Origin: Candidatus Limnocylindrales bacterium
GTDB taxonomy: Bacteria; Moduliflexota; Moduliflexia; Moduliflexales; JAUQPW01
Assembly: GCA_035559535.1 (NCBI GenBank)
Contig: DATMBG010000032.1
Coordinates: 83,040-147,039, forward strand
Direction: 5' to 3'
Length of the DNA stretch: 64,000 bases
The translations under genes were made by a program, and so were the position numbers. Shown piece by piece: positions 25,873-34,806 of the stretch. How positions within the stretch are numbered: position 1 is the first letter of the stretch; each line of letters starts with the position of its first letter. The notes under the pieces were generated by a model. It had not been told where the DNA came from. It made no database searches and was given only the letters and a program-made list of their open reading frames with translations.

Positions 25873-26466
25873 GTGTTGAATTCGAGGAAACCCACAAAGC
25901 CGGTAACCGATGAGAGCCTGGTAAAGAGATGTCAAGCTGGAGATTCGCTGGCTTTTGAGACCTTAGTCATTCGATATCAGAGGCAGATTTTTAGTCTGAT
26001 TCATCGTATGACCAATAATCCTGAGATTGTTGAGGATTTGGCTCAAGAGGTTTTTATTTCGGCTTTCAAGGCAATAGGAGAATTTAAGGGAAATTCTTCT
26101 TTTTTTACTTGGCTATATCGGATTGCCATCAATAAGTGTAAGAACTATTTAGCCTCTTCTCGTGGGTCTCTTATACCTATAGGAGATAGGAGGTCGGAGG
26201 CTGAGCCTTCTTTGTTGGAGATAGCGGACCAGCGAGTGAATCCACAGACTGCTTTGTTAACAGGGGAGTTATTGGCGCAGGTTGATGAAGCTTTAGGAAG
26301 TCTTCCAGACGATCAAAGAGAGGCCCTGGTTCTGTATGATCTGGAAGGCTTATCTTATCAGGAGATTGCAGAGGTTTTGAATTGCCCCATAGGGACTGTG
26401 CGGTCTCGATTAGCCAGAGCCAGGGCAGCTTTAAGAGAAAGGCTCAAGGATTATTTTACGGAGTAG
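25873..26466 (+). CDS. rpoE: ECF sigma factor, RpoE-like
   Basis: This 197-residue sigma-70-family protein starts at GTG 25873 with AAGGA 9 bases upstream. Region 2 is visible in DLAQEVFISAFKAIGEF and WLYRIAINKCKNYL, and region 4 in LPDDQREALVLYDLEGLSYQEIAEVL and GTVRSRLARAR segments. The operon order (sigma, zinc anti-sigma, RseB-like, DegP) identifies it as the envelope-stress sigma factor. Two promoters lie upstream, one of its own class. Confidence 0.92.
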   Translation: MLNSRKPTKPVTDESLVKRCQAGDSLAFETLVIRYQRQIFSLIHRMTNNPEIVEDLAQEVFISAFKAIGEFKGNSSFFTWLYRIAINKCKNYLASSRGSLIPIGDRRSEAEPSLLEIADQRVNPQTALLTGELLAQVDEALGSLPDDQREALVLYDLEGLSYQEIAEVLNCPIGTVRSRLARARAALRERLKDYFTE

Positions 26467-26470
26467 AAGT

Positions 26471-27040
26471 ATGAACTGTGAGGAATATTTTGAGCTTATA
26501 ACCGGATATGCAGATGGGGAGTTACGAGAGGCCGAGGTGGTATTGCTTACCCAGCATTTGACTGCCTGTGCAAAGTGTCATCAACATCTTAAGGAAATCA
26601 GTGCCTTAAAAAATCTTTTAAAACAATATGCAGCAACGAAAGCCCTGGTCCCTTCTTTAGGATTTTCCCAAAAAATCCTGCAGAGTGTCCACAAGGAAAT
26701 TCCGGTCTTTGGAAAGAAAGGTTTATCATGGACTTCGAAATATCCTCTTTCTGTCTGGGCCACGGCGGCAGTTCTGTTTCTGATTCTCCTTGCCGGAATC
26801 TTTTACTTTCAGCAAATGGGAGTTCAGGAACCTTCAAAGAACACCTATTATGTTGAGATGAAACCAAAGACTCAGAAGAATATATATTATGTCGAGGCTA
26901 AACTAGATTCCCCGCCTGCCCACGAATCGGGAAATACGGATTTCAATAATATTGATGATTATCTCTATCAGCATGCCATGGAGGGGTTGCGAACTCCTCT
27001 AACGGATAACACCGTATTCGTGGGATATATGAACCGATGA
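26471..27040 (+). CDS. rseA: Zinc-binding transmembrane anti-sigma factor, RseA-like
   Basis: This 189-residue protein starts 5 bases after the rpoE stop. Its cytoplasmic N-terminus has the zinc anti-sigma motif HLTACAKC (H29, C33, C36). One transmembrane helix lies at about 96-113 (AAVLFLILLAGIFYF), and a periplasmic tail of about 75 residues follows. It should hold RpoE inactive until its periplasmic part is proteolysed. The gene overlaps the next by 4 bases (ATGA), indicating translational coupling. The zinc motif differs from the enterobacterial RseA N-domain, so the symbol is functional rather than strictly orthologous. Confidence 0.82.
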   Translation: MNCEEYFELITGYADGELREAEVVLLTQHLTACAKCHQHLKEISALKNLLKQYAATKALVPSLGFSQKILQSVHKEIPVFGKKGLSWTSKYPLSVWATAAVLFLILLAGIFYFQQMGVQEPSKNTYYVEMKPKTQKNIYYVEAKLDSPPAHESGNTDFNNIDDYLYQHAMEGLRTPLTDNTVFVGYMNR

Positions 27041-28155
27041 GCCAGATGTTGGAGAGATTACCAGGTACTTCTAAGATATACGGTAGACAGATTGAGTCCA
27101 TGAAGTGGAAATGGGATTTAACGATTTTAAACGCTTTCTTTTTCTTGATCAGTTGGTTAATAACCCTTTTCATTGCCGATAAGGTATGGGCTGAGGAAAG
27201 GGAAGAACTGGATAGCATTATTCAAACCCTGGGGGAGTCCAGAACTAAGGATATCAGCTATATGGGGGTCAAAATTGTGGTTAACTACTCCTCCTGTCAA
27301 CCAGATGTTAAGAGTATTCAGGTAATCCATGGACCCGCTAACAAGGAAAAGCGAGAAATCTTCTCCTTGAAGGAAAAGAAAACCCAGGTCATTCTGGATG
27401 ACGGACAACATATCTGGCACTATATTCCATCGGAAGCTTTTGTCATTCGTAAAAATTCCCCTGTTTTCGAGGATGTGGTGAAAGATCTCAAGGAAAAGGA
27501 GCAGCTCATCGAACAGAACTACAAGATTTACATAGAGAGGCAAGGACAAATCATTAACAGAAATAGTATCGGTATTTTCTTCGAACCCAAGGATACCAAT
27601 CGGCCGGCTCGTAAGGTATGGGTGGATAGAGAATATGGAATCCCCCTAAGGACTGAGATTTACGACCTGAATGGAAATCTCATTCTGTTATCGACTTTCT
27701 CGGAAATTAAATTTGGATCTGTTCTTGGAAATGACATTTTCTCTCTCAAAATTCCCGAAGGGACTCCTGTTAAGACCTTTGTAGAAGCCAGATATGCCAA
27801 TCTGGCTGAAGCAGAAAAACATATCGATTTTAAGTTGCACCCCTTAGGTTATGTTCCTGAAGGGTTTACCCTCACCGGGATCACCCATATTAAAGTGGAT
27901 AAAGGAGAGCGGGTCCATTTACTTTATTCCGACGGATTGAGCTCTCTATCCATTTTCCAGGACAAGTCTGTACTATCTTTTTCCGGTACCCCTCTCCCTA
28001 CCAGAGAAGTGAACATTAATGACAAAAAAGGAGTATTATATGACCAAGGACTACTAAAGATCTTAAATTGGAAATTACAGGACACCTATGTTACTTTAAT
28101 AGGAGAAATCTCAGAAGATGAGTTATTAAAAGTGGCTCGATCAGTTTTGCCTTAA
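27037..28155 (+). CDS. rseB: RseB/MucB-like periplasmic regulator of the anti-sigma factor
   Basis: This 372-residue protein has a hydrophobic signal/anchor at about 27-48 (LNAFFFLISWLITLF). A LolA/RseB-like domain follows (RKVWVDREYGIPLRTE, ILLSTFSEIKFG), then a C-terminal domain (HPLGYVPEGFTLTG, about 265-370). The start at 27037 overlaps the rseA stop; ATG 27100 would put the signal peptide at the very N-terminus and is an alternative. RseB proteins shield the anti-sigma factor from DegS cleavage and sense mislocalised lipoproteins or LPS. Confidence 0.8.
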   Translation: MSQMLERLPGTSKIYGRQIESMKWKWDLTILNAFFFLISWLITLFIADKVWAEEREELDSIIQTLGESRTKDISYMGVKIVVNYSSCQPDVKSIQVIHGPANKEKREIFSLKEKKTQVILDDGQHIWHYIPSEAFVIRKNSPVFEDVVKDLKEKEQLIEQNYKIYIERQGQIINRNSIGIFFEPKDTNRPARKVWVDREYGIPLRTEIYDLNGNLILLSTFSEIKFGSVLGNDIFSLKIPEGTPVKTFVEARYANLAEAEKHIDFKLHPLGYVPEGFTLTGITHIKVDKGERVHLLYSDGLSSLSIFQDKSVLSFSGTPLPTREVNINDKKGVLYDQGLLKILNWKLQDTYVTLIGEISEDELLKVARSVLP

Positions 28156-28159
28156 AAGC

Positions 28160-28233
28160 TGTCTACTACCCGTCGTCCGTTGTTCAGGGGGTATAAGTTC
28201 CTAAGAGGGGCAACGGACAACAGTTAATAGACA
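28160..28233. repeat. GTTGTCCGTTG-type inverted repeat upstream of degP
   Basis: Arms of 23 bases at 28160-28182 and 28211-28233 match at 19 positions around a 28-base spacer. The right arm ends 8 bases before the degP start. The arms are related to those at 33688-33751 and, more loosely, at 11568-11673. Confidence 0.7.
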
Positions 28234-28241
28234 AGGAAGTT

Positions 28242-29804
28242 ATGAATAAGGAAAATTTAAAACAAATTTGGTTAATCGGTCTTTTATGCTTCGTGGTCAG
28301 TGTAACGACGGCTATTCTGACTGTTAATAGTCTCCCCTTGCTAAGTATCGCTCAGGAATCAAAATCCGACAAACCGGCCACATCGCCGGCTGCAGATAAA
28401 CCCACCCCGGATGCAGGAACAAAATCTATGGCCGGAGTCCTGGTTCCCCATGACTTTGTAGGGATTGCCAATAAGGTTAAACCTACCGTGGTTAATATTA
28501 GTACCAGCCATACCCTGAAACGGAAAGAATTCCGAGGATTCCGGGGTTCAGAAGAATTTAAAGATTTCTTCGGTGAGGATTTCTTTAACCGATTTTTTGG
28601 GGGGAACCCTCCCAAGCAGTTCAAACAGAGAAGTTTAGGTTCCGGTTTTATTATTGACAAGCAGGGCTATATCGTCTCCAATCATCACGTGGTTAAAGAT
28701 GCCGATGAAATCAAGGTTAAGCTGGCAGATGATTCGGAGTATACGGCTAAAGTCGTCGGGAAAGATCCGAAAACGGACATTGTGCTTCTTAAAATCGATA
28801 CTAAAAAAGATCTTCCGGTCTTAGAGTTTGGGGATTCCGATGCCATTCAAGTGGGTGAATGGGTCATAGCCGTGGGAAATCCCTTTGGATTGAATTATAC
28901 CGTTACTGCCGGGATTATCAGTGCAAAGGGACGTGTTATTGGTGCAGGCCCCTACGATGACTTTCTCCAGACCGATGCCTCCATTAACCCTGGTAACAGT
29001 GGAGGTCCCCTTGTCAATATGGAAGGGAAAATTATCGGGATCAATACCGCCATTATGGCCAGTGGGCAGGGGATTGGATTTGCCATTCCTATTAATGAGG
29101 CCAAGCATATCATTGAGGATCTAAAAACCAAGGGTAAAGTAACCCGAGGATGGCTCGGACTTATGATCCAAGAGGTCACTCCCGAGTTAGCAGAATCCTT
29201 TAATCTGGCCGAACATAAGGGAGCTCTGGTGGCTAATGTGGTTCCCGATAGCCCGGCAGATAAAGCAGGGATTAAGCGCGGGGATGTGGTGATTGAATTT
29301 GACGGCAAAAAGATTAACGAATACAGTGACTTGCCTAAACTGGCAGCCCGGGCCGAGCCCGGTCGGAGTGTCGAGGTAAAGGTTAATCGGGATGGGAAAG
29401 AACAAACCTTCAAAGTAAATATTGGAGAGTTCCCCGAAGAAGTTGCAGAAGCTGCTACAAGCCAGGAAGGTAATACCATTGAAGAAGAAAAGCTCGGTAT
29501 GGCCGTACAGGAATTGACTCCGGAATTGGCCGAAGGACTCAACCTACCCAAAGACGAAAAGGGAGTTCTGGTTTCCGAGGTTGAGGAAGGGGGACCTGCC
29601 GCAGAGGCCGGAATCCGAAGGGGTGATATTATCAAGGAAATTAATCGGATTGAAGTTAAAGACCTTAAAGGGTATCAAGAAGCCCTTAAATCCTCCAAAG
29701 ATAACATGATCCTCTTGCTGGTAAAACGGGGAGAAAACAGCATTTATCGGGTTATCAAACTCGATGAAGGCCTGAAAGAAGGAACCAAAGAGGAGAAGAA
29801 GTAA
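28242..29804 (+). CDS. degP: Periplasmic serine protease DegP/HtrA with two PDZ domains
   Basis: This 520-residue protein has an N-terminal signal/anchor (about 8-30) and a Ser/Ala/Pro-rich linker. The trypsin-like domain has the triad H149 (SNHHVV), D179 (TDIVLLKID) and S253 (GNSGGPL). Two PDZ domains lie at about 290-385 and 415-505. It degrades or refolds damaged envelope proteins and is a standard RpoE target; here it is the last gene of the sigma-E operon. A separate inverted repeat precedes it. Confidence 0.95.
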   Translation: MNKENLKQIWLIGLLCFVVSVTTAILTVNSLPLLSIAQESKSDKPATSPAADKPTPDAGTKSMAGVLVPHDFVGIANKVKPTVVNISTSHTLKRKEFRGFRGSEEFKDFFGEDFFNRFFGGNPPKQFKQRSLGSGFIIDKQGYIVSNHHVVKDADEIKVKLADDSEYTAKVVGKDPKTDIVLLKIDTKKDLPVLEFGDSDAIQVGEWVIAVGNPFGLNYTVTAGIISAKGRVIGAGPYDDFLQTDASINPGNSGGPLVNMEGKIIGINTAIMASGQGIGFAIPINEAKHIIEDLKTKGKVTRGWLGLMIQEVTPELAESFNLAEHKGALVANVVPDSPADKAGIKRGDVVIEFDGKKINEYSDLPKLAARAEPGRSVEVKVNRDGKEQTFKVNIGEFPEEVAEAATSQEGNTIEEEKLGMAVQELTPELAEGLNLPKDEKGVLVSEVEEGGPAAEAGIRRGDIIKEINRIEVKDLKGYQEALKSSKDNMILLLVKRGENSIYRVIKLDEGLKEGTKEEKK

Positions 29805-29809
29805 AAATA

Positions 29810-29843
29810 GGGGAGAATGGGAGAATAAAGACCCGTTCTCCCC
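29810..29843. terminator. Bidirectional terminator-like hairpin
   Basis: GGGGAGAATGGG (29810-29821) pairs with CCCGTTCTCCCC (29832-29843) with one mismatch around a 10-base loop, in the gap between convergent genes. A T-rich run follows on the plus strand. It probably ends both transcripts. Confidence 0.65.
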
Positions 29844-29866
29844 TTCCTTCTTTCCCTCTGTTGAAC

Positions 29867-31150
29867 TTAATCCCATTTTCTTTCATCTAAAATTTTTTTT
29901 CCTCCCTCAGGAAGGGTCCCTCCAGGTACCAACTCAATCGTAGCCCTCAATTTCATGACCTCCCGTACGGTTTGTTCCAATTGACTCTTTAAAGTGTCCG
30001 ATTCCAGTATGCCAGGTTTAAGCTCTACCCGAAGTTTCAGTTCATCTTGATGATGGACACGCGTAATGACTACCTGTCCCCTGGCGATATCCGGGTGTTT
30101 GGCTAAGATTTCATCCACCTGACCGGGTCTAATGAACATCCCTCTCACCTTGGTCGTTTCACTGGCGCGCCCTACCAATTTAACCAGGCGATGGGAGGTC
30201 CTCCCACAGGGACAGGGCTCATCGGTAAAATAAGAGAGATCTCCGGTTCCAAATCGGATCAGGGGGTAGGTTTTATTGAAGTTGGTTACCACCACTTCGC
30301 CAACCTCTCCAGGCCCTAGCTGATTCCCGGCTTCCAGATCTACGATTTCTACCACCAGTTCCTCAGGTACGTGCATACCGGATTTTTCCCGACATTCATA
30401 TCCGATGGTTCCCACATCTGCAGTCAGATATCCCTGTCGAACCAGAAGATGATAGCCTTCTTCCAGCTCCGTCCGCAGAGATTCCGGAAGCATTTCGGCG
30501 GCAACAAAAGCAACTTCCAGCGTAAGATCCTTTCGGGGTTGATAACCTAATTCTTCTGCTTTTCTGAGAAGGGTCATCAGAAAACTGGGGGTGCCGGTGT
30601 AACCGGTAACCTTCAGATCGTATAAAATTTTAACCTGAAGTTCTGTATTTCCTACTCCGGTCGGAATAACCGTACACCCCATTGCCACCAAAGCCTCATC
30701 TAAAATAAGTCCGGCAGGCGTTAAATGATAAGCAAATGTGTTTTGAACCAGATCTCCTTTCCGAAACCCGGCTGCATACAAGGCCTTTTCACACCTCCAA
30801 TACCTCTCTTCAGGCCCTTGAGGATCATAGATAGGTCCTGGAGAAACATAAATCCGTTTGAGTTGATGAGACGGAACGGTTGTAAATCCCCCAAAAGGAG
30901 GATTTTCCCTTTGAAGTTGGGGAAGCTGATCTTTCTTTGTAATTGGGACCTTCTCCAGGTCTTTTACCGTCTGGATATGCTGCGGAGTCAGACGAGCTGC
31001 TTCAAATCTGGCCCTGATAGCCGGTGCATGGGTGTAGGCATAACCCATAATTTCTCGAAGCTTCTGAACCACATAAGCTTCTCGCTCTTTGGGGGGAAGA
31101 GTTTCTAAAGCCGGGTCATAGAAACCTGTAGTTCGATCGGATTTTAACAT
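29867..31150 (-). CDS. Phenylacetate-CoA ligase-family AMP-forming enzyme
   Basis: This 427-residue enzyme starts at ATG 31150, where PaaK-family homology begins; an upstream in-frame start at 31186 adds 12 basic residues. It lacks the classic long adenylation P-loop but has TGTPSFLMTLL, TYPLIRFGTGDLSYF, CPCGRTS and a C-terminal PEGGKKILDERKW (catalytic Lys candidate), all typical of PaaK. It activates an aromatic or other carboxylic acid to its CoA thioester. The cluster gives no clue to its substrate; phenylacetate is only the family name. Confidence 0.8.
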   Translation of the reverse strand: MLKSDRTTGFYDPALETLPPKEREAYVVQKLREIMGYAYTHAPAIRARFEAARLTPQHIQTVKDLEKVPITKKDQLPQLQRENPPFGGFTTVPSHQLKRIYVSPGPIYDPQGPEERYWRCEKALYAAGFRKGDLVQNTFAYHLTPAGLILDEALVAMGCTVIPTGVGNTELQVKILYDLKVTGYTGTPSFLMTLLRKAEELGYQPRKDLTLEVAFVAAEMLPESLRTELEEGYHLLVRQGYLTADVGTIGYECREKSGMHVPEELVVEIVDLEAGNQLGPGEVGEVVVTNFNKTYPLIRFGTGDLSYFTDEPCPCGRTSHRLVKLVGRASETTKVRGMFIRPGQVDEILAKHPDIARGQVVITRVHHQDELKLRVELKPGILESDTLKSQLEQTVREVMKLRATIELVPGGTLPEGGKKILDERKWD

Positions 31151-31425
31151 ATTTTTTCTTTTCCCATCTTTGAAACCAGTTTTCAAAGAAAAAATGATTT
31201 CTTCGATTTAATTAAGATTAAAAAATATACCTGATTCCCATTTTCGAGTCGTTCCCACGGCGTTTTTCCATGATTACAAAATAAAACGGTTTCAGCCTGT
31301 AGATAGGTGTATCCAAATCTCTGTTTGAAGTCAAGGTTTTTCACAAAGGCTTCCACAGGCGTGGTAAGAGATGGAGTCTTTCCATAATCCCATAAAGGGG
31401 GGTACAAAATTCTTAAACAAAATTC

Positions 31426-31454
31426 TAGACTCTTATAGGTAAAGGATGTATAAT
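31426..31454 (+). promoter_or_regulatory. Candidate promoter of the H+-pyrophosphatase gene
   Basis: A perfect TATAAT (31449-31454) lies 17 bases after TAGACT (31426-31431), a 4-of-6 match to the -35 consensus. It would give a leader of about 160 bases. Confidence 0.5.
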
Positions 31455-31585
31455 ATAAGGGGTTTTGCACAAAGCTGCTCTGTTTCTTGTCCTGCGTCGG
31501 GTGTCTTAAAATAACCTGGGTGTTTAAATTCAAAAATCTTCTAATTTAAATAAAACTCAATAGCTACTCACATATCGTAGTAACG

Positions 31586-31621
31586 ATAAGGAGAAACATA
31601 AGGAGAAACATAAGGAGATTA
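31586..31621 (+). promoter_or_regulatory. hppA: Triple tandem Shine-Dalgarno repeat before hppA
   Basis: Three 12-base units (ATAAGGAGAAAC twice, then ATAAGGAGATTA) lie head to tail. Each contains AAGGAG, and the last ends in the correct position, with AAGGAG 6 bases from ATG 31624. Extra upstream anti-SD sites could raise ribosome loading on this membrane-protein mRNA. The repeat is also prone to unit gain or loss. Confidence 0.75.
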
Positions 31622-31623
31622 TT

Positions 31624-33690
31624 ATGACCTTGGTGATAGTCTTAGCCATTAGTATCCTTGGATTAGGTTTTGCCTGGTATCTGGCCCGGTTTGTTTTAGC
31701 TCAGGGTACTGGCAAGTATGAAATGCAAGAAATATCTAATGCTATACGTGAAGGGGCAGAAGCTTTCTTGAAGAGGCAGTATAAAACCATTGCAATTCTC
31801 AGTGGGGCTTTAGGCCTGCTGATCCTTCTGCTCTATGGATTCTTGAAAGAGGACTGGAACCTGGCGGTTAAAACGACCTTTGCCTTTTTTTTAGGAGCCG
31901 GGTGTTCCGCCCTGGCCGGGTATATTGGGATGTATGTTTCAGTGCGTGCCAATATCCGTACGGCCAATGCGGCGTTGACCAGTTTAAATAATGCGCTTAT
32001 TATTGCCTTGAGAGGTGGAGCGGTTTCTGGAATTACGGTCGTTGCCATGAGTCTTCTGGGAGTCGGGGGGCTTTTCCTTCTCTATGGCGGTTTATCGGAT
32101 CCTCAAAAGGTTCCTTTTTTAATAGTGGGTTACGGATTTGGGGCCAGTTTTGTCGCCTTATTTGCTCAATTGGGAGGAGGTATTTACACCAAGGCTGCGG
32201 ATGTTGGAGCAGATTTGGTTGGAAAGGTAGAGGTCGGAATTCCTGAGGATGATCCGAGAAATCCGGCTGTTATTGCAGATCTGGTCGGGGATAACGTGGG
32301 AGATTGTGCCGGTCGTGGCGCCGATCTTTTTGAATCCACGGCGGCAGAGAACATCGGTGCCATGATTTTGGGAGTTGCTTTATTCCCCCACTTTGGAATC
32401 AAGGGAATTTTATTTCCCCTCCTGGCCCGGGCTTTTGGACTCATAGCCAGTATGGCAGGCGTCATGGTGGTTAAAACCGATGAACAGGGAGATCCTATGA
32501 AAGCCCTCAATAAGGGCTATTACGTAACGGCTGTTCTGGCTACCATCGGTTTTTATATTGCAACCGCAACTATGCTCAAGAACAATCTCTGGTTCTTTCT
32601 AGCAGGTTTTATAGGAATTTTGACCAGTATTGCCTTTGTTTATATTACCCAATATTACACCGAATACAAATATCGCCCCGTTAAAGAAATCGCCCAGGCT
32701 TCTCAAACCGGACCGGCTACAAATATTATTACCGGACTGTCGGTTGCTCTAGAATGTACGGCACTTCCGGTGGTTGTGATTTCTGCCGCCATCCTCTTTT
32801 CCTATTACTGTGGACAAAAAGGAATGGAAGGGGGTGGACTGTACGGAACGGCGGTGGCTACCATGGGTATGCTGGCCACATGCGCCTATATCTTGGCCAT
32901 GGACACCTTTGGGCCTATTACCGATAACGCGGGCGGCATTATCGAAATGTCCCAACAACCCGATGAAGTCCGCAGAAAAACCGACCGATTGGATGCCGTT
33001 GGGAATACCACCAAGGCCCTTACCAAAGGATATGCCATTGGAAGCGCAGCCCTCGCCGCTTTTTTGCTTTTTTCCGCCTATCTGGACGAGGTTGCCCATA
33101 TTACCGGTAAACCTTTCCATTCGGTAGATATCGCTAAAGTGGAAGTGTTTATTGGAGGGCTTTTGGGAGCCATGCTGGTATTCCTGTTCAGTGGACTCGC
33201 TATCCGGGCTGTGGGAAAAGCGGCTTACTACGTTATCAACGATGTGCGGGCCCAGTTTAAAGAGAATCCAGAAATTCTGAAAGGAAAAGCTAAGCCGAAT
33301 TATGCCCGGTGTGTGGATATCGTGACACTGGGAGCTTTAAAAGAAATGGTATTACCCGGTGTTCTGGCCGTAGGAATGCCGGTTGTGGTGGGTCTCCTTT
33401 TCCGAATGGTGGGTTTAGGAGCCGAGGCCGTTGCGGCGCTTCTAATGATCGGAACCATTGCTGGTATCCTTGCTGCCACCATCATGAACAACGGAGGGGG
33501 AGCCTGGGATAATGCCAAAAAGTACATTGAAACAGGGGTATATGGGGGTAAAAAATCCGATGCTCATAAAGCTGCTGTGGTCGGTGATACGGTCGGAGAC
33601 CCCCTTAAAGATACAGCCGGTCCTTCTCTCCATGTGCTGATTAAGTTGCTCAGCACCATAACGCTGGTACTGGCTCCCTTGTTTGTTTGA
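31624..33690 (+). CDS. hppA: Membrane-bound proton-pumping pyrophosphatase, K+-independent type
   Basis: This 688-residue protein has about 16 transmembrane helices. The pyrophosphate-binding signature is GGIYTKAADVGADLVGKVE followed by DDPRNPAVIADLVGDNVGD. The region GNTTKALTKGYAIGSAAL carries Lys and Thr where K+-dependent enzymes carry Ala and Gly, the established mark of K+-independent H+-pumps. It couples hydrolysis of biosynthetic pyrophosphate to a proton gradient, an energy-saving trait common in anaerobes and energy-limited bacteria. A promoter and triple ribosome-binding-site repeat lie upstream. Confidence 0.95.
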   Translation: MTLVIVLAISILGLGFAWYLARFVLAQGTGKYEMQEISNAIREGAEAFLKRQYKTIAILSGALGLLILLLYGFLKEDWNLAVKTTFAFFLGAGCSALAGYIGMYVSVRANIRTANAALTSLNNALIIALRGGAVSGITVVAMSLLGVGGLFLLYGGLSDPQKVPFLIVGYGFGASFVALFAQLGGGIYTKAADVGADLVGKVEVGIPEDDPRNPAVIADLVGDNVGDCAGRGADLFESTAAENIGAMILGVALFPHFGIKGILFPLLARAFGLIASMAGVMVVKTDEQGDPMKALNKGYYVTAVLATIGFYIATATMLKNNLWFFLAGFIGILTSIAFVYITQYYTEYKYRPVKEIAQASQTGPATNIITGLSVALECTALPVVVISAAILFSYYCGQKGMEGGGLYGTAVATMGMLATCAYILAMDTFGPITDNAGGIIEMSQQPDEVRRKTDRLDAVGNTTKALTKGYAIGSAALAAFLLFSAYLDEVAHITGKPFHSVDIAKVEVFIGGLLGAMLVFLFSGLAIRAVGKAAYYVINDVRAQFKENPEILKGKAKPNYARCVDIVTLGALKEMVLPGVLAVGMPVVVGLLFRMVGLGAEAVAALLMIGTIAGILAATIMNNGGGAWDNAKKYIETGVYGGKKSDAHKAAVVGDTVGDPLKDTAGPSLHVLIKLLSTITLVLAPLFV

Positions 33691-33751
33691 TCGTTGTTCG
33701 TTGTCCGTTGCTACTAACCGACAGCCAACAACGGACAACGAATAACAGACA
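33688..33751. repeat. GTTGTCCGTTG-type inverted repeat upstream of an FHA gene
   Basis: Arms of 23 bases at 33688-33710 and 33729-33751 match at 19 positions, including a perfect TTCGTTGTCCGTTG, around an 18-base spacer. The left arm begins at the hppA stop codon and the right arm ends 5 bases before the next ATG, which has no Shine-Dalgarno sequence. Confidence 0.75.
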
Positions 33752-33756
33752 AAATT

Positions 33757-34806
33757 ATGTCCACAAATCCTTTTAGAAAAGCCACAGAAGTCTTAGCTAA
33801 GTTGGGTATCACCCTCTCCGACGAGGGTTTTATAAAAAGGCTCCACGAACTTCGATCCCAAAAAAATCAACTCTCTTCTTACCTGGCCAGGGCAGAACGT
33901 TATAAGAGTAAAGTCTCTCCCATTACCTACGAAAAGGTTAAGAATGATTATCAGAAAAGATTGCAAGAAATCGCCGCCGAACATGAGGAAAAAGAGAAAA
34001 AGTTAAAGGATGAAATGGACCTGATGCTCCGGAAACGGGATGAACTGGTAGAGATTGTCAAGCCGGTGGCTTTTGAATATGAGGAACTTAAATTTCGTTG
34101 CATGGTGGGAGAATATACAAAAGCCGCTTTTCTTTCCCTGGCTTCGGATAAGATTAATTTCCTGAAAGATCAAAAGGAAAAATTGCAGGCCCTTTCGGAT
34201 AAGTTAGCTTTTTATCGACTCATTCTAAACCTTCAGCAAGAAGTTACAGAGCCTATGGAAACTCTGCCCCTTGAACTGGAAGACTTTGAAATACCCCCTG
34301 AAGAAGCTAAAGAATCCTCCTTTCAACCGGCTGAAGAGGAAGCCGGGATTGCCCCAAAAGCAGTCTCGCCAACTTCATCGGAACCTCTCGAAGAGGAATT
34401 CGAGTTCAACTTTAGTGCCACCCAAACCCTGTCTTCCGAAAATGACTTTTCTGACACCGAACTGACCGAAGCGGAAGAAGATATCGATTTAGAACAAATG
34501 GTTGAATCGGAACAGGCCTTTGTAATCCTTAAGGAAGAAGGTCAGGAAGATAAACCTTTTATGATTTTACCAGAAGAATCCCTGACCATTGGACGGGCCA
34601 AAGATAATACCTTGAGAATAGATCAGGATTCAATCTCCCGATACCATGCCAAAATAAGCTTCGAAAACGGACAGGTTATTATTCGGGACCTGGGAAGTGC
34701 GAACGGAACGTTTGTTAACGGAAAGAAAATTAAGGAATACGCTTTATCGGATAACGATGTGATCTCTGTGGGTGAAAAGGTGAAATTGATCTTTAAAAAA
34801 CTATAA
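33757..34806 (+). CDS. Coiled-coil protein with C-terminal FHA domain
   Basis: This 349-residue soluble protein has a charged helical/coiled-coil N-terminal half (about 15-170), an acidic Glu/Pro/Ser-rich linker (about 170-250) and a canonical FHA domain (about 255-345) with LTIGRAKDNTLRID, ISRYHAKI and DLGSANGTFVNG. Unlike the multi-FHA protein at 7988-9886, this domain keeps the full phosphothreonine-binding set (GR, SRYH, NG). It may read phosphorylation by the kinase encoded 23 kb away. Its stop overlaps the convergent selB stop by 6 bases. Confidence 0.82.
   Translation: MSTNPFRKATEVLAKLGITLSDEGFIKRLHELRSQKNQLSSYLARAERYKSKVSPITYEKVKNDYQKRLQEIAAEHEEKEKKLKDEMDLMLRKRDELVEIVKPVAFEYEELKFRCMVGEYTKAAFLSLASDKINFLKDQKEKLQALSDKLAFYRLILNLQQEVTEPMETLPLELEDFEIPPEEAKESSFQPAEEEAGIAPKAVSPTSSEPLEEEFEFNFSATQTLSSENDFSDTELTEAEEDIDLEQMVESEQAFVILKEEGQEDKPFMILPEESLTIGRAKDNTLRIDQDSISRYHAKISFENGQVIIRDLGSANGTFVNGKKIKEYALSDNDVISVGEKVKLIFKKL

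Larger units (their letters stand above)
31151..31623. other. 473-base gap with a promoter and tandem ribosome-binding sites
   Basis: Between the divergent CoA ligase and H+-pyrophosphatase genes I see an AT-rich stretch with one good -10 box (listed separately) and triple Shine-Dalgarno repeats at its right end. A 116-codon minus-strand frame (31183-31533) has no ribosome-binding site and no family resemblance, and is not annotated. No RNA gene is recognised. Confidence 0.5.

Noticed and set aside
28186-28192. GGAACTT on the minus strand upstream of degP as a second sigma-E promoter
   Set aside because: It points away from degP and no TCTRA-like -10 lies at the right distance.
31183-31533. 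116-codon minus-strand frame between the CoA ligase and hppA
   Set aside because: There is no ribosome-binding site or family motif, and it overlaps the likely hppA promoter.
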